The position numbers were made by a program, and so were the translations under genes. From NCBI GenBank assembly GCA_963753165.1, contig CAVWBP010000002.1, forward strand, positions 248,001 to 312,000: a DNA stretch of 64,000 bases. The letters are read 5' to 3'. This document shows positions 24,475 to 33,538 of the stretch, piece by piece. The stretch's first letter is position 1. The number at the start of each line of letters is the position of its first letter. The notes under the pieces were generated by a model. It was not told the DNA's origin, made no database searches, and was given only the letters and a program-made list of their open reading frames with translations. The DNA is from JAKLQR01 sp963753165 (GTDB taxonomy: Bacteria; Nitrospirota; Thermodesulfovibrionia; Thermodesulfovibrionales; SM23-35).

Positions 24475-25617
24475 TTATTCCACCGTAAATGTGCTCCTGA
24501 AAAAGCAGAGCGAATTGAGTATTTCATAATCTGTGGTCAGCGTGCAGTCTATAGATTCGACCGCGATGGGTTTGTATGCCTGCGAGTCAAATATGCCGAC
24601 ATAGACAAAATAGTTGTCATTTACGAGATTAAGATCTTGTACCCGGATGGAAACATTTTTTGTCCCTTCCAGGAGGACAGGTTCTTTCTCTTGCATGTGA
24701 GTTGTCATGAAAGAAACCTGAAACATGTCCCGCCTCAGGATGGCCCATCCGATATGCCCGATAAACGGCTCTGAGGATTTGACTTTGAATTCAATGGCAA
24801 GTTCTCTTTTGCCCGACTGATGCGCGGAAATATCCGAAATAAACAGAAACGAACCCTCATGTGTTTTCTGGAGTTGTTCTCTGTAAACTTCTGCCCGGGT
24901 TTGTTCATGCCCTGCGTAAGCATTGATGACCTGTGTGGAGTCGCCGAACATCTTTATCCTGCCGTGATCGAGCCACATGGTTTTCGCGCAGAATGTCTTG
25001 ATTTGATAGAGATCATGAGAACAGAATATGATGATCTTTTCTCTTTTTTTGAAATCATCCATTTTTTCAAGACATTTCTTTTGGAAATACTGATCGCCGA
25101 CCGACAACGCCTCATCGATTATCAAAATATCAGGATCTACCGTAGTTGCAACCGAAAAGGCCAGCCGAACGTGCATGCCCGAAGAGTATGTCTTGATAGG
25201 ATAATTGATAAAATCCCCTAATTCGGCAAATTCTATGATCTGATTTATATGTTTTTTCATCAGATTCCCGTCAATGCCCAGCAGCGAACCGTAAAAGAAG
25301 ACATTCTCAATCCCGGTGAATTCCGGATGAAAGCCCGAACCGAGTTCGAGGAGCGAAGTGATAAGTCCATGCACTTCGACCCGGCCGTTGGTTGGGGAGA
25401 GAGTTTTTGTCAGTATCTTGAGAAGGGTACTTTTGCCTGCACCGTTGTCTCCGATCACTCCAAGGGTGTCTCCTTTTTTCAGCGAGAAGGTCACGTCGCT
25501 GAGAGCAACGAGTTCTTTATGGAGGGGCCTGTGGAATAAAAATTCTTTAAGTCTGTCGAGAGGTTTGTTATAGAGTTTATATACTTTTGTTATCTGTTCA
25601 GTGTCTACCGCTATCAT
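24475..25617 (-). CDS. wzt: O-antigen/polysaccharide ABC exporter ATPase (Wzt-like)
   Basis: Residues 1-245 form an ABC ATPase: Walker A GDNGAGKST, signature YSSGMHVRLAFSVA, Walker B DILIIDEAL, and the CSHDLYQI His switch. The extra 130 residues (from about 250) match in place the Wzt C-terminal carbohydrate-binding domain that reads the capped end of the glycan. It pairs with the permease gene 18 bp upstream. The role is export of a lipid-linked polysaccharide across the inner membrane. Confidence 0.88.
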   Translation of the reverse strand: MIAVDTEQITKVYKLYNKPLDRLKEFLFHRPLHKELVALSDVTFSLKKGDTLGVIGDNGAGKSTLLKILTKTLSPTNGRVEVHGLITSLLELGSGFHPEFTGIENVFFYGSLLGIDGNLMKKHINQIIEFAELGDFINYPIKTYSSGMHVRLAFSVATTVDPDILIIDEALSVGDQYFQKKCLEKMDDFKKREKIIIFCSHDLYQIKTFCAKTMWLDHGRIKMFGDSTQVINAYAGHEQTRAEVYREQLQKTHEGSFLFISDISAHQSGKRELAIEFKVKSSEPFIGHIGWAILRRDMFQVSFMTTHMQEKEPVLLEGTKNVSIRVQDLNLVNDNYFVYVGIFDSQAYKPIAVESIDCTLTTDYEILNSLCFFRSTFTVE

Positions 25618-25635
25618 TCTTAGCCCCGTCTCATT

Positions 25636-26403
25636 CTAAAGAACATCGGCAAAACCGTCTTTGAGTTTCTTGAATGTTCGATATCCGATGAAGAACATAA
25701 CAATCGAGATAATGCAGATGGTGCCAAGGTAAAGAATCGGAGGGGCTTTTTTCAAAAGGATGATGCTGTGATAGGAAGATGCGAAGTAAGTAAAGGGATT
25801 GAAATAAAAGAGCAGCCTGAATTTTTCAGGCACAGATTCTATGCTGTAAATGATCGGTGACATGAAAAATAATGCCTGGAGGAAGTATCCCAGGAGTTGT
25901 CCTATGTCCCTGATGTAAGGGGTGAGAGCGGCAAGGAACATGCCGAGACCGAGGGAAAAAAGAAACTGGAGGAAAAGAACTGGCACGAGAAGCACAATTA
26001 CCGGGCTCACTGATGCGGTGATGGAATAGATTGCGATGAAGAAGAGAAATCCGATGGTATTCAGCAAATAGCTTGATAGCGTTACTGTGACGGGAAGAAA
26101 AATCTTAGGGAAAAAGATTTTTTTCACAGTCTCTGCATTTTCGATAATCACGGAGGCTGACCTGCTGACACCCTCTGAGAACGCAAGCCAGAAGAATAAC
26201 GAGGACAGAAGGAAATAGATATAGGGAACATCTGTTTGTGCGTATGGCCGTGCTCTCATGATGAGGGAAAAGACAAACCAGAAGAGGGTAATATGCACAA
26301 GGGGAATGAGTATGGTCCAGAGTAATCCCAATCCTGAACCAGCATATTTTGTCTTGATATCTTTCTTAAGAAAGTATAAAAGAAGGTATACTTTGTTCTG
26401 CAT
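25636..26403 (-). CDS. wzm: Polysaccharide ABC exporter permease (Wzm-like)
   Basis: 255 residues with about six membrane helices of the ABC-2 type. The N-terminal KKDIKTKYAGSGLGLLWTIL interfacial helix and the central LTPYIRDIGQLLGY segment are typical of Wzm/TagG/RfbA permeases. It is followed directly by wzt and preceded 41 bp upstream by gspC. Confidence 0.86.
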   Translation of the reverse strand: MQNKVYLLLYFLKKDIKTKYAGSGLGLLWTILIPLVHITLFWFVFSLIMRARPYAQTDVPYIYFLLSSLFFWLAFSEGVSRSASVIIENAETVKKIFFPKIFLPVTVTLSSYLLNTIGFLFFIAIYSITASVSPVIVLLVPVLFLQFLFSLGLGMFLAALTPYIRDIGQLLGYFLQALFFMSPIIYSIESVPEKFRLLFYFNPFTYFASSYHSIILLKKAPPILYLGTICIISIVMFFIGYRTFKKLKDGFADVL

Positions 26404-26444
26404 GGAGTATAATTTTCATTGTATTTGATATGACCTTTGTCTCT

Positions 26445-27164
26445 TCATTTGCTCAGAGCCTGAGGAGCGTAGGTTTTTTGGGAGCCCCTCCTCCGTCCGG
26501 GTCTCTCAGGTTTTTCCTGTTGAGTCTGACTGCCGGCACTCGCCGGCTGGAAAGTTCTTTGCGGGGGGCTTTGGGGCGCCTGACGCTGAGCCGCAGGTTT
26601 CGATGCTGAAGCAGGAGAAGAGACCGCGGTTGATTCCGATACGCCGAATTCTGTCCGTGCCTTTGGATGCGACGAGTCTTGTATCGAGACTACAAGTTTT
26701 TCATCACCCCTCATCAGCACAATGTTGTCGCTGTGAATCTCTTTGAGAGTGAAGCCGCTCATTCTGTCCCCCTTTTTGAGGGAGGTTTGCCTTTGCCCCC
26801 TCCCCGGAGAACTCCGTGGCGCTTTCAGGTCTTGCACATATGCGAGACTCAGCCCGTCGGTGATCATCGTTCCATAGAGGACAAATTCAGGTTTTGGCAG
26901 CGGCTGTTCCGCTTTTTTCTCAACGGGAATTATTCTTTCAGGATGGAACAGATTCTGTTCGGCGACAGACATAAATTCTGCAGGGGACGGTATCTGGATT
27001 TCCTGTGCTTCCCCAACTGTTTCCTGCTCCTGTTTTTTTGCGGATGGAAGGACAGAATTGGCTTGTACGGTGAAGAGGGGAGAAACGTCGGAGAATACAA
27101 AAAAAGCAACCAAGGCGGCGAGAATTATATTGCCTATATTGATATTACGAATAAGAGATTTCAT
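26445..27164 (-). CDS. gspC: Type II secretion GspC-like inner-membrane protein
   Basis: 239 residues: a single N-terminal membrane anchor (about 12-30), a proline-rich linker, then a GspC homology region (AEQNLFHPERI, FVLYGTMITDGLSLAYVQD, LKKGDRMSGFTLKEIHSDNIVLMRGDEKLVV, about 68-165). GspC links the inner-membrane platform to the secretin GspD. The last 70 residues are Ser/Pro/Gln-rich and disordered, with no PDZ domain. It is separated from the other gsp genes by a regulator gene and heads a run with wzm, wzt and a GT2. Confidence 0.72.
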   Translation of the reverse strand: MKSLIRNINIGNIILAALVAFFVFSDVSPLFTVQANSVLPSAKKQEQETVGEAQEIQIPSPAEFMSVAEQNLFHPERIIPVEKKAEQPLPKPEFVLYGTMITDGLSLAYVQDLKAPRSSPGRGQRQTSLKKGDRMSGFTLKEIHSDNIVLMRGDEKLVVSIQDSSHPKARTEFGVSESTAVSSPASASKPAAQRQAPQSPPQRTFQPASAGSQTQQEKPERPGRRRGSQKTYAPQALSK

Positions 27165-27409
27165 ATGTTCGGAGTATCTGTCCTGTATTCAATGAATTTT
27201 ACCATAAAGATAGTCATTATTACTTTGTCTTCAGCAGTTTTCCTGAAGTATTGTTGCGCTATCACCTGCCGCTTTCGCAAGGCGTGAGAAAATGTTCGGT
27301 ATATTCCCCTGAATTGTATTGGGGGAATGGGAAATACAGGAGGCCGGGTGTACACAAATAAAAGAAGTGTGATAAGATTTACGGATCAGAATATGCAGGA
27401 GATGTGGAG

Positions 27410-28726
27410 ATGAAGATACTGATTGTCGATGACGACAAGAATCTGAGAAAGGTGCTCGCAAACGAGCTCTCTGATGCAGGATATGAAGTCTCCCAGGCTG
27501 ATAACGGGATAAAGGCGATTCAATTGATCGAGAAGGAAGAGCAGGATGTCCTCCTCCTCGATCTCAACATGCCGGGAATGAATGGCATGGAGATACTGAA
27601 ACAACTCAGGGAGCTCGATATCCCTGCGGAAGTTGTTATCCTCACTGCGTATGCGACGGTATCCACGGCAGTCGAGGCGATGAAGAACGGAGCGTATGAT
27701 TATCTGACAAAACCTTTCCAGATTGAAGAGCTCATCACTGCAGTTGAGCGGGCGTACGAGAAGAAGAGTCTGCTCACCGAAAACCTGCTGCTGAAATCAC
27801 AGTTAAAGCGGCAGACTGAAAGAAAAAAGATTGTGACAAACCACCCGCTCATGCTGGAGGTTCTTGAAATAGCAAAGAAATTCGCGCTTTCGGCGTTCCC
27901 TGTGCTGATAAGCGGCGAAAGCGGTGTAGGAAAGGAATTGGTCGCGCAGGTACTCCATGATTCCTCCCCCCGCAGCGAAGGGCCCTTTATCCCCATAAAC
28001 TGTGGGGCGATCCCCGAGACAATGATCGAGAGTGAACTTTTCGGCCATGAGAAAGGGGCCTTTACCGGCGCCTATGCAAAAAAACCCGGATTGCTCGAGA
28101 TCGCAAACCATGGTACGGTTTTCCTCGATGAAATCGGCGAACTGAGTCCTGTCCTCCAGGGGAAGCTGCTCAGGGTCATAGAGAACGGGAACTTCTTTCG
28201 GGTCGGCGGCATAAAAGAAGTCGGGGTGGACGTCAGATTTGTGTCGGCTACCAATAAAGATATCAACAAGGAAGTCGAAGAAGGCCGCTTCCGGCAGGAC
28301 CTCTATTACCGGATCAGCTCACTTGCCTTGACCATCCCTCCGCTGCGGGAACGGAAAGAGGATATTCCGATACTCGTCGAACATATCATAAAGAGCACCG
28401 GGATATTCAAAAACAGGGGCATAAGCAAAAAGGCGCTCAAGGTGCTTGCAGGATATTCCTGGCCCGGCAACGTCCGGGAACTCCAGAATGTTGTCCACAG
28501 GTCGTTATTCCTTTCCAGGAATCAGATCATTGATGCGAATGACCTCCCTGCCGACATGCTGGAGGGGCAGAATACCTCCGGGAGGAAGCTGGAAGATATC
28601 GAACGGGAGCATATTCTGAAGGTGTATCGGGAAGTGAACGGTCAGAAGAGAAAAGCAGCGCAAATCCTCGGTGTCGACCCGAAAACCCTGTACCGGAAAC
28701 TCTCATCGTACGGGATACAAGAATAG
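27410..28726 (+). CDS. Sigma-54-dependent response regulator (NtrC family)
   Basis: The ATG at 27410 lies 8 bases after AGGAG; a GTG at 27404 is too close to it. Residues 1-120 are a receiver (DDD near the start, Asp in LLLDLNMPGMNG, Lys in LTKPF). An AAA+ domain follows with Walker A GESGVGKE, the sigma-54 contact loop GAFTGA and LFLDEIGEL. The last 45 residues are a Fis-type helix-turn-helix. No kinase gene is adjacent. It is divergent from gspC and converges on gspM, so control of the secretion or export genes is possible. No clear sigma-54 promoter was seen in the 245 bp between it and gspC. Confidence 0.9.
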   Translation: MKILIVDDDKNLRKVLANELSDAGYEVSQADNGIKAIQLIEKEEQDVLLLDLNMPGMNGMEILKQLRELDIPAEVVILTAYATVSTAVEAMKNGAYDYLTKPFQIEELITAVERAYEKKSLLTENLLLKSQLKRQTERKKIVTNHPLMLEVLEIAKKFALSAFPVLISGESGVGKELVAQVLHDSSPRSEGPFIPINCGAIPETMIESELFGHEKGAFTGAYAKKPGLLEIANHGTVFLDEIGELSPVLQGKLLRVIENGNFFRVGGIKEVGVDVRFVSATNKDINKEVEEGRFRQDLYYRISSLALTIPPLRERKEDIPILVEHIIKSTGIFKNRGISKKALKVLAGYSWPGNVRELQNVVHRSLFLSRNQIIDANDLPADMLEGQNTSGRKLEDIEREHILKVYREVNGQKRKAAQILGVDPKTLYRKLSSYGIQE

Positions 28727-28857
28727 ATCAGGCATCTTCTTTTCTGCGTTTGTTGCACCGCCTTTAAAATATTTTGCAAGAAGTTTTTCTCCGGTTTCCG
28801 AATTACTCCTTGCAGACGGAAGACTCAGAAAGAATCAGGGGAATTCCATTGACACGG

Positions 28858-29409
28858 TTATCTGCTGCTTGTGAGGGCGTTCACTTCGATCTTGACGACC
28901 TGTTCCCGCGGATCCCGGTAATTTCTGATTCTTATGTCGAGGTCTTTAATCGTAAGATAGGGAGTTCTTGTCTCGATAGCGTAAAGAATATCACTCAGCG
29001 ATCTCGTGTCAGGGACAACCGTATCGATACTTACCCCAATAACTTTGAATGCATCGAGGTCTTCAGGTTTCTGGACACGTTCTGAAGTTATGGCAGCCCC
29101 GCTCCTCGTGATGGTATCTTTCACCATTTCCTGCAGCGATGCGGCAGCGAGGGAAAGGGTCTGGCCTTCAACGAGCTTCGTTTCCTCGGCCTTTCTTTCT
29201 TCTTTCAGGGCGTCAAGCTGTTTCTCAAGCTCGGGTTTTTCGGCGATAAGGGAGATGTATTTCTCCAGGGTCTTGGTCTTGATCTCCTCGCCCTCTTTGA
29301 TCGAGGCAACATCCTCCTGGATCCGCACATAGACGTATTCGTAGAGGAGAAAGGCCGATAAAATAATCATGAGCGGGACCGTAAGGATGAGCGTTCTACT
29401 CTTCTTCAT
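28858..29409 (-). CDS. gspM: Type II secretion GspM-like protein
   Basis: 183 residues: one N-terminal membrane helix, a coiled-coil region (about 30-80, rich in E/K), then a small ferredoxin-like domain with VIGVSIDTVVPDTRSLSDILYAIE. This matches GspM/PilO proteins that dimerise with GspL at the inner membrane. Its start overlaps the gspL end by 14 bp. It is the last gene of the gspE-F-H-I-J-K-L-M run. Confidence 0.72.
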   Translation of the reverse strand: MKKSRTLILTVPLMIILSAFLLYEYVYVRIQEDVASIKEGEEIKTKTLEKYISLIAEKPELEKQLDALKEERKAEETKLVEGQTLSLAAASLQEMVKDTITRSGAAITSERVQKPEDLDAFKVIGVSIDTVVPDTRSLSDILYAIETRTPYLTIKDLDIRIRNYRDPREQVVKIEVNALTSSR

Positions 29410-30952
29410 TTTCCTCCACTGCCTGGTTCACGGGTTTTGGGGGTTCCTCTTTTATTCCTTCTATCTCCATCTTGATGTTGAAGCGGTCTGCATTCAGCCG
29501 GGTATCACGGAAGGTAGGGGAGGCGAATTCAGCCTTGATGAAATAAGGCGATGTTTCAAGTTTTGCGAGAAGCCCTGAAGAAGAACTTGCATATCCCTCC
29601 ATTTCTACTTTCGTCTCGCCTATGCGCAACCTGGTGAGCCATACGGTTTTCGGCAGGATGGTAGTGATCTCTTTGAGGATATTGAGCGCCATAGGTTTCT
29701 TGGTCTTGAAAGCATGTATCGCAGCAATATCTTTGCGGATATTCTCCACCTCTTTCTTGAGCGCTTCTACCTTTCTGACCTCTTCTTTTCTCTGCATAAT
29801 CTGGCGGTCAACTTCCTGAATCTTCTTCTCCTCCACCCTGAGCGGAGCCATGATATAGAGAACCCAGAGTACGAGGAGAGCAACCAGAAGAATGATTGTG
29901 AGCGCAAACGGCACCTTCTGCACGGGATGTCTTCCCCTGCTCAGGAGATTCAGGCGCTCTCTCTTCGGCCACAACGATTCTATTACTCCTCCGACGGCTG
30001 CATAGGGGATTTCAGATGTCTGTCCGGGGGTTTTGAACTTCAGATTAGTCTCATTCACGATGGTAAGCGGATGGGTAATGCGGGATTTCAGGATCTCCCG
30101 CAGGCCTGCGGTGCGGTCTTTAAAGAGTATCTGTATCCGCTCCGGTTTTCCGGACAGTTTTAAAATATCCGTATGAGTCTGAATTTCTGACATGAGCACA
30201 TCGGCCTGTGCTCGCTCATCCTCTGTCTGGAAATTTCCTGAAAAGGTGTTCATCACCGCACCTTTGATGAAGAGGGCGCCCTCGAAGCCTTCCTTCCTTA
30301 TGTCCAGGAAAAGCGAAGCTGCCTTCCCGTTGCGGTAAGAACTCAGCGCTTCCATGCACGAGAGGTTTACGGTTATCCGTGATACGTTGATCCCCTTTTC
30401 CCTGAATGCCTCCCTGTACTGATCGATGACGTCAGACCTGGCAGCGACAATGAACAGGGTGATCTTTTCTGCAGTCTCTCCGAGTATCCTGAAATCGTAA
30501 TAGGCGTTTTCAGCACTGAACGGCGTTATCCTGTCCAGTTCGTAAGAGACGACATTCGAAAGGCTCTCCTTCACTGCAGCGGGGAATTCCGCTGTTTTGA
30601 AGACAGCCCATGCTTTTGGAATACAGAGGGTAATCTCAGCCTCCGAAGTGGTGAATTCACTGAGTGCAAGAGCGGCAGACGATGCAAGCACTTCCGGCTG
30701 CGGGTATTTTCCTTCTTCAAAAGAAAATTCCCTTGTCTGTTTCACAGTAATTCTTGAGAGAAACCGTGAACCGTATGCTACAGATGCTGTCCCTTTTTCG
30801 AGAGAGACGGAAATGTTCTTTGACGGATAGACCCTGTCGTCAGCGGGACTGAACGAGAGTATTTTCCAGAGAGGACCACCTATCTGTTTCAGAGATGTTG
30901 ACGAGCTTGAGGCAACATCGGTTATTCTTTTTATGACTGCGCTTCCGTTCAT
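29396..30952 (-). CDS. gspL: Type II secretion GspL (PilM-PilN-like)
   Basis: 518 residues. Residues 1-320 form an actin-like PilM/GspL cytoplasmic domain (LCIPKAWAVFKTAEFP, VVSYELDRITPFSAENAYYDF). A membrane helix lies near 345-365 (FALTIILLVALLVLWVLY), followed by a coiled coil and a PilN-like periplasmic domain (PKTVWLTRLRIGETKVEMEGYA). GspL recruits the GspE ATPase to the membrane. It overlaps gspK by 4 bp and gspM by 14 bp. Confidence 0.82.
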   Translation of the reverse strand: MNGSAVIKRITDVASSSSTSLKQIGGPLWKILSFSPADDRVYPSKNISVSLEKGTASVAYGSRFLSRITVKQTREFSFEEGKYPQPEVLASSAALALSEFTTSEAEITLCIPKAWAVFKTAEFPAAVKESLSNVVSYELDRITPFSAENAYYDFRILGETAEKITLFIVAARSDVIDQYREAFREKGINVSRITVNLSCMEALSSYRNGKAASLFLDIRKEGFEGALFIKGAVMNTFSGNFQTEDERAQADVLMSEIQTHTDILKLSGKPERIQILFKDRTAGLREILKSRITHPLTIVNETNLKFKTPGQTSEIPYAAVGGVIESLWPKRERLNLLSRGRHPVQKVPFALTIILLVALLVLWVLYIMAPLRVEEKKIQEVDRQIMQRKEEVRKVEALKKEVENIRKDIAAIHAFKTKKPMALNILKEITTILPKTVWLTRLRIGETKVEMEGYASSSSGLLAKLETSPYFIKAEFASPTFRDTRLNADRFNIKMEIEGIKEEPPKPVNQAVEENEEE

Positions 30953-31914
30953 TCTCTTATTATAACAGGGCTCTTGTAATAGAGAAAGGTATACTGGTCC
31001 ATTTCCGTAAGTCTGACCGTGGCCCGTATTGCATATGCTCCCTTCTCCCCTGTTTTCTTCCCGGATGCATCGATACTGAAAACGCTGGAATCAGTCATGA
31101 TGAGGTATTTTAATGCTTCCTGAGCATTGGTGCCAAGGATTCCAGTAATGTCGTTCATGTCGATTTCTTTGCTCTCCCTCAACTCTATGAGCTGATCTGC
31201 GGCCTCCGGCGTCATGCCCGGGACCGCGAGCAAAACTTCTCTCGGCGCTGCTTTCACGTTGATCCGGCTATTTTTTGCATGGACGGTCAGGAACTCGACA
31301 ACCCCCTTTTTTTCTTTGCTCCCATAGAGGATGTCAGGGGTTACCCCTTTTACCAGGAGGAGTTCCTCCACAGTATCGAACTTGGCATCCTTCGCGTTAT
31401 AGGGTGTCGGCAGCGATTGATAATAGTCGCTTTCAGCGCCGTTCAGGCGGTGAAGATCATCGGGGTCCTTCCAGTCCATGAGAGAATCCACAATGATATC
31501 AGCGTCTTCTCCGCTTATCCCCGTATTCATGAACAAATTTTTCAGGACCAGCTCAGGTGCGGTATTGATGTCAACCTTCCCGGCTTCATCCGTTATTCTG
31601 ACAGTGTAATACCCTTCTCCTAATTGTGCGTCATGTGGCGTACCGTCTGTTTTCCATATTTCCCTGCCCTCGAGTTCGACGTTCTGGTTCCTGTAAACAT
31701 TCCGGTAGAAAATCTCCATAATCCCCCTCTGGATTCCGGCCTCCGCAAGAAATTTTTTTGCTATTCCGCTCTTGTATGACATTATTGAGAGCGTCTCGGT
31801 TCTTGCCATGAGAGAGAAGGAAAATACGATGACCATGAGAATGGTGAGCACCCAGAGTACGATAAGAAGGGCAATCCCTCCTTCTGTCCTCAGATGTTTC
31901 CCGTGTCCCGTCAT
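30949..31914 (-). CDS. gspK: Type II secretion minor pseudopilin GspK
   Basis: 321 residues with a pseudopilin N-terminus (GGIALLIVLWVLTILMVIVFSFS) that lacks glutamate at position +5, as is usual for GspK, the tip pseudopilin. The large globular domain includes DEAGKVDINTAPELVL and DWKDPDDLHRLNGAES, matching the SAM-like insertion of GspK and its calcium-binding region. It overlaps gspL by 4 bp. Confidence 0.9.
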   Translation of the reverse strand: MTGHGKHLRTEGGIALLIVLWVLTILMVIVFSFSLMARTETLSIMSYKSGIAKKFLAEAGIQRGIMEIFYRNVYRNQNVELEGREIWKTDGTPHDAQLGEGYYTVRITDEAGKVDINTAPELVLKNLFMNTGISGEDADIIVDSLMDWKDPDDLHRLNGAESDYYQSLPTPYNAKDAKFDTVEELLLVKGVTPDILYGSKEKKGVVEFLTVHAKNSRINVKAAPREVLLAVPGMTPEAADQLIELRESKEIDMNDITGILGTNAQEALKYLIMTDSSVFSIDASGKKTGEKGAYAIRATVRLTEMDQYTFLYYKSPVIIRE

Positions 31915-32640
31915 CTATTCTTCTTCTCCTATCACAAACTGTCCCGTATCCGTAAGAGTACCGCGGACCCTGACCGGAATGATGAGGGAGAGGTCACGGG
32001 GGCCATCAATGAAGTGCATCCTTATTTTTTCGGGGATTTGATTTTTTTCTGTCCACTGGTCAACCCACCGGCCTGCTTCCTCGAAAGGGTCTTTATAGAA
32101 ATATTCGAAATAGATGCTTTCAAAAGTGTCGAAAAGCGTTGCCTCCCGCTTTGCCTCCATATTGACGACGTTTTCTGAAACAACAAGGATTTGTCTCCCG
32201 TTTTCCGTGGACTGGACTGAATAGGTCGCGAGCACGAACCCCTTCTCCCCGCCCCATATCGAATAGTTTGTCGTGAACTGAATGAATTGCCGTTCGCCCC
32301 TGAAATAGAATTGCACCTCGGCTTCCCCTTCCTGCACATACGTCAGTGGAATCTGGGACTGAATTTGTGAATCAAGGATGTTCATGGACGCCCGGGTTCT
32401 CTCGAATGATTCTATTTTTCTTTCCCCTGATTCGACAGAACGTATGCCGATTCGCATTGCACCGAGAATGATTATGATGATGAGGGCGAGCAGGGTGATT
32501 GCAATGGTCAGCTCGAGGAGCGTGAAGCCCCGCGCATTGAGGCTGACCCTCTGTTTTTTCAGATTCCCCCGTACATCTTTTTCCTGCCCGTGCAATTCAT
32601 CATGCAGCTGAACGCCGGCAGAAACAGGATTTTCGGTCAT
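31915..32640 (-). CDS. gspJ: Type II secretion minor pseudopilin GspJ
   Basis: The start at 32640 is chosen because GGGGCGAG precedes it; an earlier in-frame start would overlap gspI. After a long leader, the prepilin site reads ARG-FTLLELTIA with glutamate at +5, then a membrane helix with many isoleucines. The globular part has GspJ-like SQIPLTYVQEGEAEVQFYF and a FDTFESIYFEYF strand. It abuts gspK. Confidence 0.8.
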   Translation of the reverse strand: MTENPVSAGVQLHDELHGQEKDVRGNLKKQRVSLNARGFTLLELTIAITLLALIIIIILGAMRIGIRSVESGERKIESFERTRASMNILDSQIQSQIPLTYVQEGEAEVQFYFRGERQFIQFTTNYSIWGGEKGFVLATYSVQSTENGRQILVVSENVVNMEAKREATLFDTFESIYFEYFYKDPFEEAGRWVDQWTEKNQIPEKIRMHFIDGPRDLSLIIPVRVRGTLTDTGQFVIGEEE

Positions 32641-32657
32641 TCTCGCCCCGGTCAACC

Positions 32658-33098
32658 CTATATCTCCTTTTTTACAGTCTTCAGCGTTCTGATCGTGAGC
32701 GACCGTTCCTTTATCCCTTTCACCCAATGGACGGTGACAGCGATCTCCATTATCTTTACCTGGAGGTTCTCTGTCCTTTCCTGCAGGGTTTCAGCGATGG
32801 AAGTATCGATTCGATATCCGTCATCAGTCACTTCGCCCAGAGACTGTTCAACAGGTTTCTCTTCATCGAGGAGCTCCCTCATCTTTACCTGTGCCTTTGT
32901 TGCCGCAGTCGTATAATCGCCTGAGACCGAGATCGCTTTCAGGTTTGCCGAGAAAAGCTGCAGGACGACGGTTACTGCGATGCCGAGTATCGAAATCGCG
33001 ACGAGGATCTCGATGAGGGTGAAGCCTGTCGCGGTATTCAGGAAGGAGGAGCGGCGCCCCTGCCTCCCGGTTTCCGATGCTCTGTGTCCCTGTTTCAT
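32658..33098 (-). CDS. gspI: Type II secretion minor pseudopilin GspI
   Basis: 146 residues. Prepilin cleavage site ATG-FTLIEILVAISILGI with glutamate at +5, then a short globular domain with VHWVKGIKERSLTIRTLK, a typical GspI ending. It overlaps gspH by 4 bp. Confidence 0.82.
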   Translation of the reverse strand: MKQGHRASETGRQGRRSSFLNTATGFTLIEILVAISILGIAVTVVLQLFSANLKAISVSGDYTTAATKAQVKMRELLDEEKPVEQSLGEVTDDGYRIDTSIAETLQERTENLQVKIMEIAVTVHWVKGIKERSLTIRTLKTVKKEI

Positions 33099-33529
33099 TT
33101 CACGACCACTGAACCACCGATTGGATCTGTCCGTATCTCTACCGCCTTTTTGGAATTCCAGAGAACTATCGTGCCGCCTTCTATTCCACCGGAAGGATGG
33201 AAGATAAGCTGATATTTCCCTTCGATGATTTCCCCTGCAAAGGGGTCTATGATTTTTATGGAAATATCTTCCGGGATATCTCTTGATCCCCGTCCCTCGA
33301 TCCCGTATTGCTTTGCATCGAGGTCGAGGATTACATACTGCCTTTCGCCGTGGATCTGCGCGAGAGACCGGGCCTCTCTGATGGTTGCCGACACTTCTCT
33401 CACCGTTGCATGAAACTTTTGAGAAGGGAGCAGATTTGTGAAGAGAAGAGTTGACATGCCGAGAATGATCGCCATAAGGAAAAGGACGATGATAAGTTCA
33501 AGAAGAATAAATCCTTTCTCTCTTTTCAT
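33095..33529 (-). CDS. gspH: Type II secretion pseudopilin GspH
   Basis: 144 residues. Cleavage site EKG-FILLELIIVLFL with glutamate at +5; the globular part (ATIREARSLAQIHGERQYVILD, FHPSGGIEGGTIVL) fits GspH/FimT. It lacks the calcium-site C-terminus of the major pseudopilin GspG, and no other gene in the window fits GspG. It starts 10 bp after gspF ends. Confidence 0.78.
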   Translation of the reverse strand: MKREKGFILLELIIVLFLMAIILGMSTLLFTNLLPSQKFHATVREVSATIREARSLAQIHGERQYVILDLDAKQYGIEGRGSRDIPEDISIKIIDPFAGEIIEGKYQLIFHPSGGIEGGTIVLWNSKKAVEIRTDPIGGSVVVK

Positions 33530-33538
33530 CCGGGTATC

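Noticed and set aside
27165..27409. Sigma-54 promoter between gspC and the NtrC-type regulator
   Set aside because: No GG-N10-GC element with the expected flanks was found on either strand.
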